Counted from the stretch's first letter, positions 8,970 to 18,142 are shown. The stretch is DNA of 64,000 bases from Methylophaga thiooxydans DMS010 (GCF_000156355.1 NZ_GG657906.1:148248-212247), one strand, 5' to 3'. The notes: generated from the sequence alone by a model not told the origin. Numbers and translations: made by a program.

Positions 8970-10237
8970 GACAACGTGATGATATGACATTCCCTTTTGA
9001 GGAATACGAACGCCGATTGAGTGAGTTACGGGTACGCATTGCCGAGCGTCATTTAGATGCTGTGGTAATCACTGACCCTGAAAATATTATGTACATGACC
9101 GATTATCAGACAACCGGTTATTCATTCTTTCAAGCGCTGGTGGTGCCATTAGAGCAAGAGCCTTTTATGATTACGCGGGCAATGGAAGAGTCGAATATTA
9201 TCGCGCGTACATGGGTAGAGAGAACGCGACCTTACCCAGATACCGGTGATGCGATTCAAATGTTGGTTGATGCTTTGCGTGAGTTTGGTCTATCTAATAA
9301 GCGTATTGGCTATGAACGTAATAGTTATTTCTTTCCTGCCTATCAGCAAGATTTTGTCCATACCACGTTAACCGATGGCAAATTACTGGACTGTTTCGGC
9401 ATTGTGGAAGAAGGGCGCGTGTGTAAGTCAGCGGTAGAAATCGAGTTGATGCACAAAGCGGCGGCTGCTACAGAAGCGGGTATGAAGGCAGGGCTTGAAG
9501 CCTCGGCTGCTGGCGTCACAGAAAATGACATTGGCGCAGCGATCAGTGCCGCGATGTTTCGTGCCGGTGGCGAGCCACCTGCCGTTATGCCCTATGTAAC
9601 ATCAGGGCCTCGTACGATGATTGGTCATGCGACATGGGAAGGCCGGACGGTTCAGCCGGGCGAGCATGTTTTTCTTGAAGTCGGTGGCTGCTATCGTCGT
9701 TACCATACGGCGATGATGCGCACGGTGGTGCTGGGTGAGTTATCCGACTCGATGTACAAAGCACAAGAACGCATGAAGTTAGCGTTGGACTCCCTGCATG
9801 ATTATGTGCAGCCGGGCATGACGGTATCTGATGTTGATAACCTGATAAGAAATATCATCTCCAATAACGATATCGGTGCCAGACTGGTAACACGTTCAGG
9901 GTATTCAATCGGTATCGCTTTCCCACCAAGTTGGGATGAAGGCTATATCTGTAGTTTGAAACAAGGTGAGTCTGCGGTGCTTAAGGAAGGCATGACCTTC
10001 CATGTTATTCCTTGGATGTGGGGTGTGGATGGTAATAAGACCTGCGGTATTTCTGACACGATTTATATTACGTCGGATGGGTGTAAGTCGTTTTTCAATA
10101 TGGATAGGGACTTCACGGTGAAACCAGACCAAGCTGACAAAAAGCTGATTGATCTTGGTCAGGCGCGAGCCAACGAACAATCAAAAGACGACCAGAAAGA
10201 CCCAAAAACAGGCAAAACGGCCAAACAATCCAAATGA
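8966..10237 (+). CDS. doeA: Ectoine hydrolase (M24 creatinase/prolidase-like family)
   Basis: 423 residues. The N-terminal creatinase-like domain (DAVVITDPENIMYMTDYQTTGYSFFQ) is followed by the pita-bread M24 domain (EIELMHKAAAATEAGM, TSGPRTMIGHATWEGRTVQPGEHVFLEVGG). This is the DoeA/EutD pattern; these enzymes open the ectoine ring to N-acetyl-diaminobutyrate. It starts at the ATGA overlap with doeD and is preceded by GGAGG. The C terminus carries an extra, very hydrophilic Lys/Asp/Gln-rich tail of about 30 residues after the catalytic fold, which I do not associate with the family. Cytoplasmic. Confidence 0.82.
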   Translation: MRQRDDMTFPFEEYERRLSELRVRIAERHLDAVVITDPENIMYMTDYQTTGYSFFQALVVPLEQEPFMITRAMEESNIIARTWVERTRPYPDTGDAIQMLVDALREFGLSNKRIGYERNSYFFPAYQQDFVHTTLTDGKLLDCFGIVEEGRVCKSAVEIELMHKAAAATEAGMKAGLEASAAGVTENDIGAAISAAMFRAGGEPPAVMPYVTSGPRTMIGHATWEGRTVQPGEHVFLEVGGCYRRYHTAMMRTVVLGELSDSMYKAQERMKLALDSLHDYVQPGMTVSDVDNLIRNIISNNDIGARLVTRSGYSIGIAFPPSWDEGYICSLKQGESAVLKEGMTFHVIPWMWGVDGNKTCGISDTIYITSDGCKSFFNMDRDFTVKPDQADKKLIDLGQARANEQSKDDQKDPKTGKTAKQSK

Positions 10238-10244
10238 GGTGATG

Positions 10245-11606
10245 ATGTTAACTGCAACCAATCCCTACACTGGGCAAACTATTAAAAATTATGATGCGTT
10301 GGATGAAGCCGGAATCAAACAACGCATTTCAGCAGCCAACATTGCGTTTGAACACTGGCGCTTGCAATCGCTGGAACAGAGAAAAACCGTATTGAAAGCG
10401 GTTGCTGCCAGTTTGCGAGAAAATAAAGTGTTGTTAGCCAAGCTGATGGCAGAAGAAATGGGCAAGCCTATTAAGGAAGGCGGTCCTGAAGTAGAAAAAG
10501 CCGCGTGGTGTGCTGAGCATTATGCAGATCATGCTGAACAATATTTAGCTGATGAGGAGTTAGCTTCTGATGCTTCCAGCAGCTTTGTCTGCTATCAGCC
10601 GTTAGGTACATTACTAGGCGTTTTGCCATGGAATGCACCGCTGTGGTTAGCTTTTCGTTACCTCGCACCAGCGTTGATGGCGGGTAATACCTGTGTGATG
10701 AAGCATGATCCGAACGTACCGGGCTGTGCAGAAGCCATTGAAAAGGTGTTTAAAGAAGCCGGGGCACCAGACAATATTATGGTGAATTTGCCGGTTGAAA
10801 CACCGTTGGTAGAAAAAGCCATTCGTGACCCACATATAGAGGCAGTATCATTCACAGGATCAGCGGGTGCTGGGGCAAAAGTGGCCTCAATGGCAGCATC
10901 AGAAATTAAACACGCTGTATTGGAGTTAGGTGGTTCCGATCCCCTTATCGTATTGGCAGATGCTGATCTCGAAGCGGCAGCCGATGTCGCCTGCCTGTCT
11001 CGTATTATTAATGCCGGACAGTCTTGTATTGCGGCTAAGCGCATTATTGTCGAAACGTCAGTTTATGATGACTTTGTTGGCCGTTTATATAAGCGTTTAG
11101 AAAAGCTCAAACTCGGCGATCCACTGGATGAAGGCACCGATGTGGGCCCGATTGCCCGGTTTGATTTACGTGAAAACTTGCACAGGCAGGTAACCGAAAC
11201 GATTGATGATGGGGCTAAGTGTCTATTGGGTGGGAAAATGCCTGAAGGCAATGGCTTTAGTTATCCGGTGACGATGTTAATTGATGTCACAGCTGAGATG
11301 TGTGCATTTCGCGAAGAAACCTTTGGTCCGATTATGTGCGTAACGAAAGCTGATTCTGCTGAACACGCCTTGAGTTTGGCTAACGATACCGAGTTTGGCT
11401 TAGGTGCAGCGGTGTGGACGCGTAATGCCGCATTGGCTAAAGACATGGCGATGAAACTCGATGCCGGGCAGGTCGCTATCAATGGTATTGTGAAAACCGA
11501 TCCGCGTTTACCAAGTGGTGGTATTAAACGTTCAGGTTATGGACGTGAGCTTGGTCCACATGGCATCAAGGAGTTTGTTAACGCGAAGCAGATCTGGATT
11601 AAGTAA
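10245..11606 (+). CDS. doeC: NAD(P)-dependent semialdehyde dehydrogenase, likely aspartate-semialdehyde dehydrogenase of ectoine catabolism
   Basis: 453 residues of the aldehyde dehydrogenase superfamily. Visible: LPWNAPLWLAFRYLAPALMAGN, SFTGSAGAG, catalytic Glu in VLELGGSDP, nucleophile Cys261 in NAGQSCIAAKR, and EETFGPIMCV. Sequence length and motifs resemble succinate-semialdehyde dehydrogenases; the context suggests the DoeC step, aspartate semialdehyde to aspartate. The start at 10245 was chosen because GAGG at 10236-10239 is well spaced for it; ATG 10242 is too close, and a longer in-frame extension overlaps doeA and is Lys-rich tail sequence in the wrong frame. Its 3' end overlaps the convergent PepSY gene by 8 nt. 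Confidence 0.8.
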   Translation: MLTATNPYTGQTIKNYDALDEAGIKQRISAANIAFEHWRLQSLEQRKTVLKAVAASLRENKVLLAKLMAEEMGKPIKEGGPEVEKAAWCAEHYADHAEQYLADEELASDASSSFVCYQPLGTLLGVLPWNAPLWLAFRYLAPALMAGNTCVMKHDPNVPGCAEAIEKVFKEAGAPDNIMVNLPVETPLVEKAIRDPHIEAVSFTGSAGAGAKVASMAASEIKHAVLELGGSDPLIVLADADLEAAADVACLSRIINAGQSCIAAKRIIVETSVYDDFVGRLYKRLEKLKLGDPLDEGTDVGPIARFDLRENLHRQVTETIDDGAKCLLGGKMPEGNGFSYPVTMLIDVTAEMCAFREETFGPIMCVTKADSAEHALSLANDTEFGLGAAVWTRNAALAKDMAMKLDAGQVAINGIVKTDPRLPSGGIKRSGYGRELGPHGIKEFVNAKQIWIK

Positions 11607-12711
11607 GCCGGCGTTTAGGACGAAATTTACGTTTATACCAAAGCCAGCCGCCTGCAATGGTTAGTATTGTGGTTAATAAACCGCAGATAAAGACCAGCAG
11701 GCGGCCCGGCATGTGAAGGGCCTCACCACTATGCAATGGAAATAACCAGAATGCGGTTTTTTGTCTGACGCTTAGCTTGTCATAGTTTTGTTCGGCCAAC
11801 ACCTGGTTGGTTTGTGGGTGTAGCCATAACATCGAGCTCCCGCCTGTTTTACGTGGATCATTGGCTTTTCTTATTGTTATGGTTGCGGCGGGTGATGCAG
11901 TCGTCGGCTGACCAATACGCATCCATTCTGCATCAGGCCAGTGCGTTTTTACTGACGGCAGCCAGCTATCAATAGCGATGGATTGTGCAGGATCGTTATC
12001 GACTACCAATTTAGGTGGTTGTGGCCGATCAAAAATCGCCTCAGTTTGATCATGAAAAATCATGCTGATACCCGTCAAGATAAGTATTACAAACACGGGT
12101 AGAGAAATTAGTCCCGTTAAAATATGCCAGCGTCTGAGTTTGCCAATCAGGGGTGTTTTTCGGTGTTTTCTTGCCAGTAGCCAATCCCATGCCGCTTTAC
12201 TTTTGGGCCAGCCCAAATAAACGCCGATGATGACATTAAGCAGTATCAATATGGCGAGAAACCCTAGAAATAAGGCGCCATATTCATCCAGTAACAAGGT
12301 GAAGTGAAGCAGATAGATAAAGGAGGTGAAGTAGTGCCCCCATTCTCTAACAGCCGTCACCTCTGCCGTATACGGATTAATCAGCACTTCCATGCGTTTG
12401 CCGTAATAGGGGGACTGTTTCTGCATTTCGACATAAGCCATAAAAACAGTATTTTCATGACGAGGTTTACGCAGTGAGCTTACATAAGACGTGTCAGGCA
12501 ATGCGGTTTTGGCTGCTGACATCACCTCACTGATAGGGGCTGGCGAAGACCCAGCCACCACGTTTGTCAGTAGAATATCCGAGTTAAGCCATTCATCAAT
12601 GGCATGATCAAACACGATAATCGACCCGCTGATGCTTTGCAGCAACAGCGGGATCAATATAATCAGACCACTTATCTTATGGAATTCAATCCAGAATTTA
12701 CGCATTCGCAC
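11599..12711 (-). CDS. PepSY-associated TM protein (iron-regulated inner-membrane protein)
   Basis: 370 residues. Transmembrane segments are evident near 10-35 (ISGLIILIPLLLQSISGSII), 130-165, 190-215 (LISLPVFVILILTGISMIF) and 335-360. Large periplasmic loops carry PepSY-like stretches (LINPYTAEVTAVREWG). The WRILTGL-like 'RWHILTGLISLP' and 'KISGLI' segments are typical of the PepSY_TM family, which commonly accompanies TonB receptors and is thought to act in ferric-siderophore reduction at the inner membrane. It lies 17 nt behind the receptor gene and so shares its Fur-boxed promoter. The C terminus is strongly basic (YKRKFRPKRR). Confidence 0.82.
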   Translation of the reverse strand: MRMRKFWIEFHKISGLIILIPLLLQSISGSIIVFDHAIDEWLNSDILLTNVVAGSSPAPISEVMSAAKTALPDTSYVSSLRKPRHENTVFMAYVEMQKQSPYYGKRMEVLINPYTAEVTAVREWGHYFTSFIYLLHFTLLLDEYGALFLGFLAILILLNVIIGVYLGWPKSKAAWDWLLARKHRKTPLIGKLRRWHILTGLISLPVFVILILTGISMIFHDQTEAIFDRPQPPKLVVDNDPAQSIAIDSWLPSVKTHWPDAEWMRIGQPTTASPAATITIRKANDPRKTGGSSMLWLHPQTNQVLAEQNYDKLSVRQKTAFWLFPLHSGEALHMPGRLLVFICGLLTTILTIAGGWLWYKRKFRPKRRLT

Positions 12712-12728
12712 AGACTATCGACTTCTTC

Positions 12729-14861
12729 TTAAAAGTCCAGAGAGTAGCCAAGTGTCACCGTACGGCCACGACCTTTGAAGTATCTTTCATCAAGCGTGTT
12801 TGCCGTTTGTGAGTAATAGTCAAAGTAGTCTTCATTGAGTAGGTTTGCAAAAGCAAGGTTTACGCGACCTTTAGGAAGTTGGTAGGCCAATGACGCATCG
12901 ACTAATGTGTATCCATCAAATTTGATTTCATCATCGCCAGGTTCTTCATCAAAGTTGCGATCAAAGTTATGGCTGATCTGGATGAAGGAGGAGAGTTTAG
13001 GCGTCCAGCTGGCATTCCAGTTTGTAATTAAACGGTTCGGTGGGATGTTGTTACCATCAAGATCTGAATCAATCGTGCCATTGTCATCCGAGTCATAGCG
13101 TCCACGGATATAGGAATAACTAAGTTCAATGCGATGATCGTCATTTGCTTGAATACCGAGTGTGGTTTCAACGCCATTGATTTCTGTTTTTTCACGGCGA
13201 ACAAAATAGGTGCCGCCGACATTTTCAAGGCGTGAACCTAAGTCAGAGTCGGACTCATAATAGCTCACCTCAAAATCGATGGGCTGCCAGTTAATTCGAA
13301 AGCCGATTTCACGATTATCGGTTAAAACTGGCTGTAAGTTGAGGAAGTCATTTACATTTTGATTTTCTGTGCCAATACCACGCAATACTCGTCCCACATC
13401 AGGCATACCAAAGCCTTCTGAATAGTTAGCAAAAACGCTCAACCATGATAGTGGTGAAACGACAATGCCAGCGTTATACAGTGTTTCGCTAAAGTCAGGA
13501 TCACCCCCTTCAACATCAACACCGCCGGCACCATTAGTAGAGTGAATGGTATGGAAGTCATCGACATCCAGTTTCGCCTTTTCATGACGAATACCCGCAT
13601 TTAAGACCAGGCTATCAACAGGTTTTAATTGTGCTTGCAGGAAAGGTGCATAATTTTTGAATGTGGTCTCGGGAACCCAACTACGGTTTGTGGCGGCAAG
13701 TTCTTGTTCAGTGGTGTCATGCAGGATATCCATACCACCTGTTAATGACAGTTTGTTATTCAACAAATCATCTTTTGTTAAAGAGAACTTCGCGCCTTTT
13801 TTGATCGAACTGGTTTGAGATTGATCATAGAGTGTACCGTCAGGTGCAATAGACGGATCCTGAAATGAACCGAATATGCCTGCACCAAATAACGCTTCAA
13901 ATTCTTGGCGATAGGCTTGAGCTTTGAAGTGCATGCCAGCTAAATCGTAGTTGTCATACTTAATAGCGGTGGTTGTGACTTCATTGTGTGGGGCCTGGCC
14001 GGGCGGTGTTTGTTTGATTGATGTTGCCGGTGTTTTGGTATCACGATCGCCCGCGACAGAGAGGTAGTCGTTATCACCATCTAATTCATAACGGTTGAAC
14101 TGAAATTCAACATTTTGGTTATCAGTCAGCCAGTAACCCAGTTTGGCAAATACATCATAACTGCGCGATGCCATGATATCGCCCTGCGTGTTGTCGACAC
14201 CAATAGCATCATCATCCGCATCCAGAAATAGACCTTGTTTTTCATAACTTAGCCCAAGCGCATATTCCCAGTCATTTTGGCTACCTTGTAAGCCATAACT
14301 GGTTCGATAACCCAATGTATCGTTGTCTGCTTCACTGGTTGGCATCGTGACCTGAACATTCATGTTTTGATCCAATGTGTTCGCTGTAGGTCGACGGGTA
14401 ATAAAATTGATAATACCGCCCGTTGCACCCAAACCATGAATCGCGCTCGCACCATGAATCACTTCAATCCTCTCTACCATAGATAAATCAATAGTATGGC
14501 CATCACGCTGGGCATCACGAAGAGGGTTAGATTGTGGAATACCATCAATCAGAAACAAAGGCGCTCTTCCACGGAACGTTTCTCCCGCACTAGACAATTT
14601 TTGTCTCGCCGGTGTGAACGAGGGCAGTAAACTGCTGAGGACTTGCGACGCATCTGGAGAGATTTTGAGTTGCTGCTCGATTTGTTCACGGTTGATAACG
14701 GTTACAACCTGCGGTGAATCTTTCAGTTTTGTTTCCGATCGCGTTGAGGTGATGGTCATTTCATCCAACTCGATAGCCTGCTCGGCAAATGCCATCGATG
14801 AAAAATAAAGCGAGGGAATGATAAAGAGGGTGTGCTGTGCAATGGGTTTTAATTTCACCAT
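12729..14861 (-). CDS. TonB-dependent siderophore receptor
   Basis: 710 residues with a signal peptide ending near AFA. A TonB-box-like segment (DEMTITSTRS) is followed by a plug domain (SPQVVTVINREQIEQQL, RGRAPLFLIDGIPQSNPLRD, VERIEVIHGASAIHGLGATGGIINFITRRP) and a beta-barrel ending in Phe (LGYSLDF). The barrel contains GRxNLAFANLLNEDYFDYYSQ, a conserved late-barrel motif. It imports an iron-siderophore or related chelate across the outer membrane with TonB energy. A strong Fur box lies 44 bp upstream of the start codon. The ligand cannot be told from sequence. Upstream gene of a two-gene operon with the PepSY protein. Confidence 0.88.
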   Translation of the reverse strand: MVKLKPIAQHTLFIIPSLYFSSMAFAEQAIELDEMTITSTRSETKLKDSPQVVTVINREQIEQQLKISPDASQVLSSLLPSFTPARQKLSSAGETFRGRAPLFLIDGIPQSNPLRDAQRDGHTIDLSMVERIEVIHGASAIHGLGATGGIINFITRRPTANTLDQNMNVQVTMPTSEADNDTLGYRTSYGLQGSQNDWEYALGLSYEKQGLFLDADDDAIGVDNTQGDIMASRSYDVFAKLGYWLTDNQNVEFQFNRYELDGDNDYLSVAGDRDTKTPATSIKQTPPGQAPHNEVTTTAIKYDNYDLAGMHFKAQAYRQEFEALFGAGIFGSFQDPSIAPDGTLYDQSQTSSIKKGAKFSLTKDDLLNNKLSLTGGMDILHDTTEQELAATNRSWVPETTFKNYAPFLQAQLKPVDSLVLNAGIRHEKAKLDVDDFHTIHSTNGAGGVDVEGGDPDFSETLYNAGIVVSPLSWLSVFANYSEGFGMPDVGRVLRGIGTENQNVNDFLNLQPVLTDNREIGFRINWQPIDFEVSYYESDSDLGSRLENVGGTYFVRREKTEINGVETTLGIQANDDHRIELSYSYIRGRYDSDDNGTIDSDLDGNNIPPNRLITNWNASWTPKLSSFIQISHNFDRNFDEEPGDDEIKFDGYTLVDASLAYQLPKGRVNLAFANLLNEDYFDYYSQTANTLDERYFKGRGRTVTLGYSLDF

Positions 14862-14904
14862 TTTCTCCTGCTGTGCTGAAAATGGTAGATAATCTTAAGC
14901 TAAA

Positions 14905-14919
14905 CGATAACGATTATCA
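14905..14919. promoter_or_regulatory. Fur box of the TonB receptor operon
   Basis: Minus-strand TGATAAT-C-GTTATCG matches the 7-1-7 Fur consensus TGATAAT-N-ATTATCA at 12 of 14 arm positions. It lies 44 bp before the receptor start codon, in the promoter region. Confidence 0.8.
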
Positions 14920-15138
14920 ATAGCGATAAAGGTGGGTGTAATTAAAATTAAGAAAGTATTTAATCCGAAACCGGGAAATCTGGCCTGATATGTAGATAAG
15001 ACAGATCCGCGTAATCGTTAAAAACGCCTGTGATTTTTCAGCGCTAACAATGCCTCAGCGATCGGAATAGATTTAAATGAATCTAAGCGTATATCTTGTT
15101 GAACTGTTTAGAGTCAATAATCATGATACCTAGTGGTT

Positions 15139-15333
15139 TTATTCATTTTCTGAATTTACGCTTAATTGATAGTTGTTGTTATCTGTAATTCGAAGATGGA
15201 ATTCAATCGGCCTACAACAGACTTCACAGTCCTCAATATAGTCCTGATCAGCATGTGAGCAATCAATAATGACAGTGAAAGATTCCCCACAATAGGGACA
15301 CATGATGGTGCTTTCTTCAAGCGGGTGGAGCAT
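15139..15333 (-). CDS. CPXCG-motif cysteine-rich small protein
   Basis: 64 residues. The ATG at 15333 was chosen because GAGGAG ends about 7 nt before it; an upstream TTG would overlap that ribosome-binding site. The protein has an N-terminal MCPYCGESF knuckle and a second pair in DCEVCCRPI, giving a probable zinc ribbon of the CPXCG family (PF14255 type). Function unknown; such proteins are small and cytoplasmic in gammaproteobacteria. Single-gene unit on the minus strand, with no clear partner. Confidence 0.8.
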   Translation of the reverse strand: MLHPLEESTIMCPYCGESFTVIIDCSHADQDYIEDCEVCCRPIEFHLRITDNNNYQLSVNSENE

Positions 15334-15413
15334 GACAATTCTCCTCAATTACGGCGATGAGGATCAAGCAATAGCTTGTCTGAATTCATTGTGACATAGA
15401 TAGGATGCAAACA

Positions 15414-15902
15414 TTACTGCGGGTATGAAAATAGATGTCTTTTATCACCCAAACCGATACCAGAGGCAATGATCTCAAAGCCTAAATCCCGATAAAACTG
15501 TAATAAAGCCGGGTAGTGATCAACCGCATCGAGTTGAATGCGGGCATTACCGACATGGTCGAGACAATACTGCATTAATGTTTTGCCGTAACCTTGTCCT
15601 TGTGAAGAAGGAGAGACCGCAAGTTGCGTGATGTAATAATCCGCTGGCGGTGCATCTGGCCAGCAATCTTGGTAGTAGGGCGCAGCGTCGGTGCCCAACG
15701 CGATACAGCCGACGATGACAGCGTTGACTTCGAGTACATAGACTTGTTTGTCTTCAAGGTTTTGAGCAACGGCCTGTTCATCATATACCCCAAGCCAGTG
15801 CTGCATGCCTTGCTGGTTCATGGCTTGAGCACAATCAATCAATAGCTCAGTGATAGCGGTAATATCTTGTTGTGTGGCTGGTCTAATCTGTTGAGGGTTC
15901 AT
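15414..15902 (-). CDS. GNAT-family N-acetyltransferase
   Basis: 162 residues from the ATG at 15902, which overlaps the chromate-transporter stop as ATGA, so translation is likely coupled. GNAT landmarks: IRPATQQDITAITELL at the N terminus, ITQLAVSPSSQGQGYGKTLMQYCLD (motif A, acetyl-CoA pyrophosphate loop Q-x-x-G-x-G/A), and LLQFYRDLGFEIIASG near the C terminus. Substrate unknown. A longer reading frame upstream lies inside the transporter gene and is not needed for the fold. Confidence 0.8.
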   Translation of the reverse strand: MNPQQIRPATQQDITAITELLIDCAQAMNQQGMQHWLGVYDEQAVAQNLEDKQVYVLEVNAVIVGCIALGTDAAPYYQDCWPDAPPADYYITQLAVSPSSQGQGYGKTLMQYCLDHVGNARIQLDAVDHYPALLQFYRDLGFEIIASGIGLGDKRHLFSYPQ

Positions 15903-17083
15903 AGTAATGTGAGGCCAATATTTGCAAATACACACCATAGGACTATCAGTAATGCTGACCATTTGAATGTGTGCAGCAAGACAAAGCCTATCAATGCAAT
16001 GATGATGTCAGAAGCGCCATTAACAACGCTTACCCATATCGGGTCATAGAGTGCGGCGGCAAGTAAGCCAACTACCGCGGCGTTGATGCCAGCGACAGCA
16101 TTTGCTGCAGCAGGGTAGTTGGCCAGTTTTTTCCACAAGGGAAGTATCGCACCGATTAATAGAAAACCAGGTAAAAAGATCGCTGTCAGGGCAACAATGG
16201 CACCGGTAAGGCCACCGTTATCACCTGGCAACATAGCACCTAAGTATGCCGCGACGGAAAATACAGGCCCTGGTACTGCTTGAGCGGCGCCATAGCCTGC
16301 TAGATAATCATCCGCTGCGATCCAGCCAGGCTCCACCACGGTGGTCTCAAGCAGTGGTAACACGACATGACCGCCACCAAAGACAAGTGCACCAGCACGA
16401 TAAAAAGCGTCAATCACAGCAAGCAAACTGTTGTGACTCGAAAAAAGCGGTAATAAAAATAATAAAACAAAGAAAACAATTAACAAGCACCAAGCGGTGC
16501 GATCGCTGTGGCTAACATGTAGTTGGTCAGATAATAGGTGATTTTGACCACGACAAAGAATGAGGCCACTAACGGCACCCGCAACAACAACGATCATCTG
16601 CATCGCTATCTGGTTGAATACCAGCAGCAGCAAGAGGGAGGCGACAGCGATAAACCGTCTACGCCAGTCAGGACAGAGTTGCTTAGACATGAGCCAGACA
16701 GCTTGTGCGACGACAACAAGCGCGACTAATTTCAGGCCGTGAATAGCAGCGTCACTCACTGAGTCAGATAAATACGGTAACCACTGTGCAAAACCAAACA
16801 GTAAAACAGCAGAGGGCAATGTGAAAGCAGTGAAGGCAGCGATACCACCCAACCAACCCGCTCGGAGCAAACCGAGACTAAACCCCATTTGGCTACTGGC
16901 TGGTCCGGGTAAAAACTGACACAAAGCCAGAAGTTGAGCAAATTGTGCTTCCGTGACCCATTGGCGTTGCTCAATGAATGTATGACGGTAATAGGCAATG
17001 TGTGCAATCGGCCCACCAAAAGAGGTTAGCCCAAGCTTTAAAAAAGCAAGGAAGACTTCTTTCACAGAGCCGTTATCTCTCAT
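15899..17083 (-). CDS. chrA: Chromate transporter (CHR family, two-domain)
   Basis: 394 residues, a hydrophobic membrane protein with two homologous halves. The first half has the CHR signature LGLTSFGGPIAHIAYYRHTF, QLLALCQFLPGPASSQMGFSLG. The second repeats it as YRAGALVFGGGHVVLPLLE, GYGAAQAVPGPVFSVAAYLG. ChrA exports chromate across the inner membrane using the proton-motive force; some CHR proteins move other oxyanions. Heads a two-gene unit with the GNAT enzyme. No chrB regulator is visible nearby. Confidence 0.88.
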   Translation of the reverse strand: MRDNGSVKEVFLAFLKLGLTSFGGPIAHIAYYRHTFIEQRQWVTEAQFAQLLALCQFLPGPASSQMGFSLGLLRAGWLGGIAAFTAFTLPSAVLLFGFAQWLPYLSDSVSDAAIHGLKLVALVVVAQAVWLMSKQLCPDWRRRFIAVASLLLLLVFNQIAMQMIVVVAGAVSGLILCRGQNHLLSDQLHVSHSDRTAWCLLIVFFVLLFLLPLFSSHNSLLAVIDAFYRAGALVFGGGHVVLPLLETTVVEPGWIAADDYLAGYGAAQAVPGPVFSVAAYLGAMLPGDNGGLTGAIVALTAIFLPGFLLIGAILPLWKKLANYPAAANAVAGINAAVVGLLAAALYDPIWVSVVNGASDIIIALIGFVLLHTFKWSALLIVLWCVFANIGLTLL

Positions 17084-17153
17084 CTAACTCATACCTGTTT
17101 TAGTAAAGATGCATCCTGCATTATCCCTATCATGGTCAGTAATACAACTTGTT

Positions 17154-17354
17154 TTATACTGATGCTGAATAGTGCATATTGGGTTCAGCATGAGTGCGTG
17201 CCCAGACTTTTTCATGAATGTAGAACGCGACCGTATTAATCGCAGGTTCTACTAATGCCATTGCACCACCTACTAACAGACTACCTGTCATTACATAGCC
17301 AACAGTGAAAGCGACACAAAAGTGGACGACGGCAAAGCTGATTGTTTTTGTCAT
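17154..17354 (-). CDS. DUF2061 small membrane protein
   Basis: 66 residues. An N-terminal hydrophobic helix (ISFAVVHFCVAFTVGYVMTG) and a second helix (LLVGGAMALVEPAINTVAFYIHEKVW) end in the HEKVW motif typical of DUF2061. Role unknown; an inner-membrane protein. GAGGAAAT precedes the start. A near-perfect Fur box lies 25 bp upstream of the ATG, so iron-repressed expression is expected. Divergent from dps. Confidence 0.82.
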   Translation of the reverse strand: MTKTISFAVVHFCVAFTVGYVMTGSLLVGGAMALVEPAINTVAFYIHEKVWARTHAEPNMHYSASV

Positions 17355-17378
17355 GATTATTTCCTCATAAATCTTAAC

Positions 17379-17393
17379 TGAGAATGATTATCA
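17379..17393. promoter_or_regulatory. Fur box between DUF2061 gene and dps
   Basis: TGAGAAT-G-ATTATCA matches the Fur 7-1-7 consensus at 13 of 14 arm positions. It is 25 bp from the DUF2061 start codon and about 225 bp from the dps start, so the DUF2061 gene is the more likely target. Confidence 0.8.
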
Positions 17394-17616
17394 TTTATAC
17401 TTAGGTGAGAAGCAAATAAGAAAAATCGCTGACTGTGATTGAAAAATCCATTTAATGAAACGTGATTGTAAATCGATAAAAGCGATTGACGCTATTTAAA
17501 TAATCTGTTTTACATATGACCAAATATCATTAGACTTGTTATTGTTTTAGAGCTTAGCGAACACCTTAAGCAAACTGTTGGTTAAGCAGATTATTACTAA
17601 ACAAGGAGGCAACTAC

Positions 17617-18084
17617 ATGAGTACCATTGATATTGGTATCAACAAGCAGGATAGAGAAGATATTGCAGAAGGTCTGAAGCGCCTGCTGGCCGATTCTTAC
17701 ACTTTGTATTTACAAACACATAACTTCCACTGGAATGTGACCGGCCCTCAGTTTCGTGAATTGCACCTGATGTTTGAAGAGCACTACACAGAGCTCGCCA
17801 TCGCAGTAGATGATATTGCTGAACGTATTCGTACTCTCGGCGTTGCGGCACCAGGAACCTACAAAGGCTTTGCCGCATTAAGTAGCATCGAAGAGGTAGA
17901 AGGTGTACCTGCGGCGGCTGAAATGGTTGTGACATTGACCGAAGGTCATGAGCAAGTCGTCAAAACCTGCCGTGATGCTTTGAAAAAGGCTCAAGAAGCA
18001 GATGACGAATCAACGGCTGCATTAGTTGGTGACCGTATGCGAGTGCATGAGAAAACGGCCTGGATGCTCAGAGCAATGCAGTAA
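17617..18084 (+). CDS. dps: Dps family DNA-protecting ferritin-like protein
   Basis: 155 residues from the ATG at 17617, which follows ACAAGGAGG; a start 13 codons earlier has no such site. Dps signature [23 protein letters not shown] with ferroxidase residues His38, His50, Asp65 and Glu69 (HxFHW and [11 protein letters not shown]). Dps assembles as a dodecamer that oxidises Fe(II) with hydrogen peroxide, stores the iron and shields DNA. The terminator just downstream is shared with the convergent channel gene. The long upstream region (over 250 nt to the divergent gene) could carry stress regulation. Confidence 0.9.
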   Translation: MSTIDIGINKQDREDIAEGLKRLLADSYTLYLQTHNFHWNVTGPQFRELHLMFEEHYTELAIAVDDIAERIRTLGVAAPGTYKGFAALSSIEEVEGVPAAAEMVVTLTEGHEQVVKTCRDALKKAQEADDESTAALVGDRMRVHEKTAWMLRAMQ

Positions 18085-18105
18085 TAGCCGTGACAACACA
18101 GTTAC

Positions 18106-18135
18106 AAAAAAAAGGAGCTTCGGCTCCTTTTTTTA
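18106..18135. terminator. Bidirectional terminator between dps and the channel gene
   Basis: AAAGGAGC-TTCG-GCTCCTTT stem with a UUCG tetraloop, flanked by A and T runs on both sides, between convergent genes. Confidence 0.9.
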
Positions 18136-18142
18136 TTTCAAC

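Noticed and set aside
10149-10244. Upstream extension of the semialdehyde dehydrogenase
   Set aside because: The extra 31 codons lie in the alternate frame of the ectoine hydrolase tail; a well-spaced ribosome-binding site supports the start at 10245.
10658-11482. Long open frames antisense to the semialdehyde dehydrogenase gene
   Set aside because: They mirror its codon pattern and have no ribosome-binding sites or recognisable domains.
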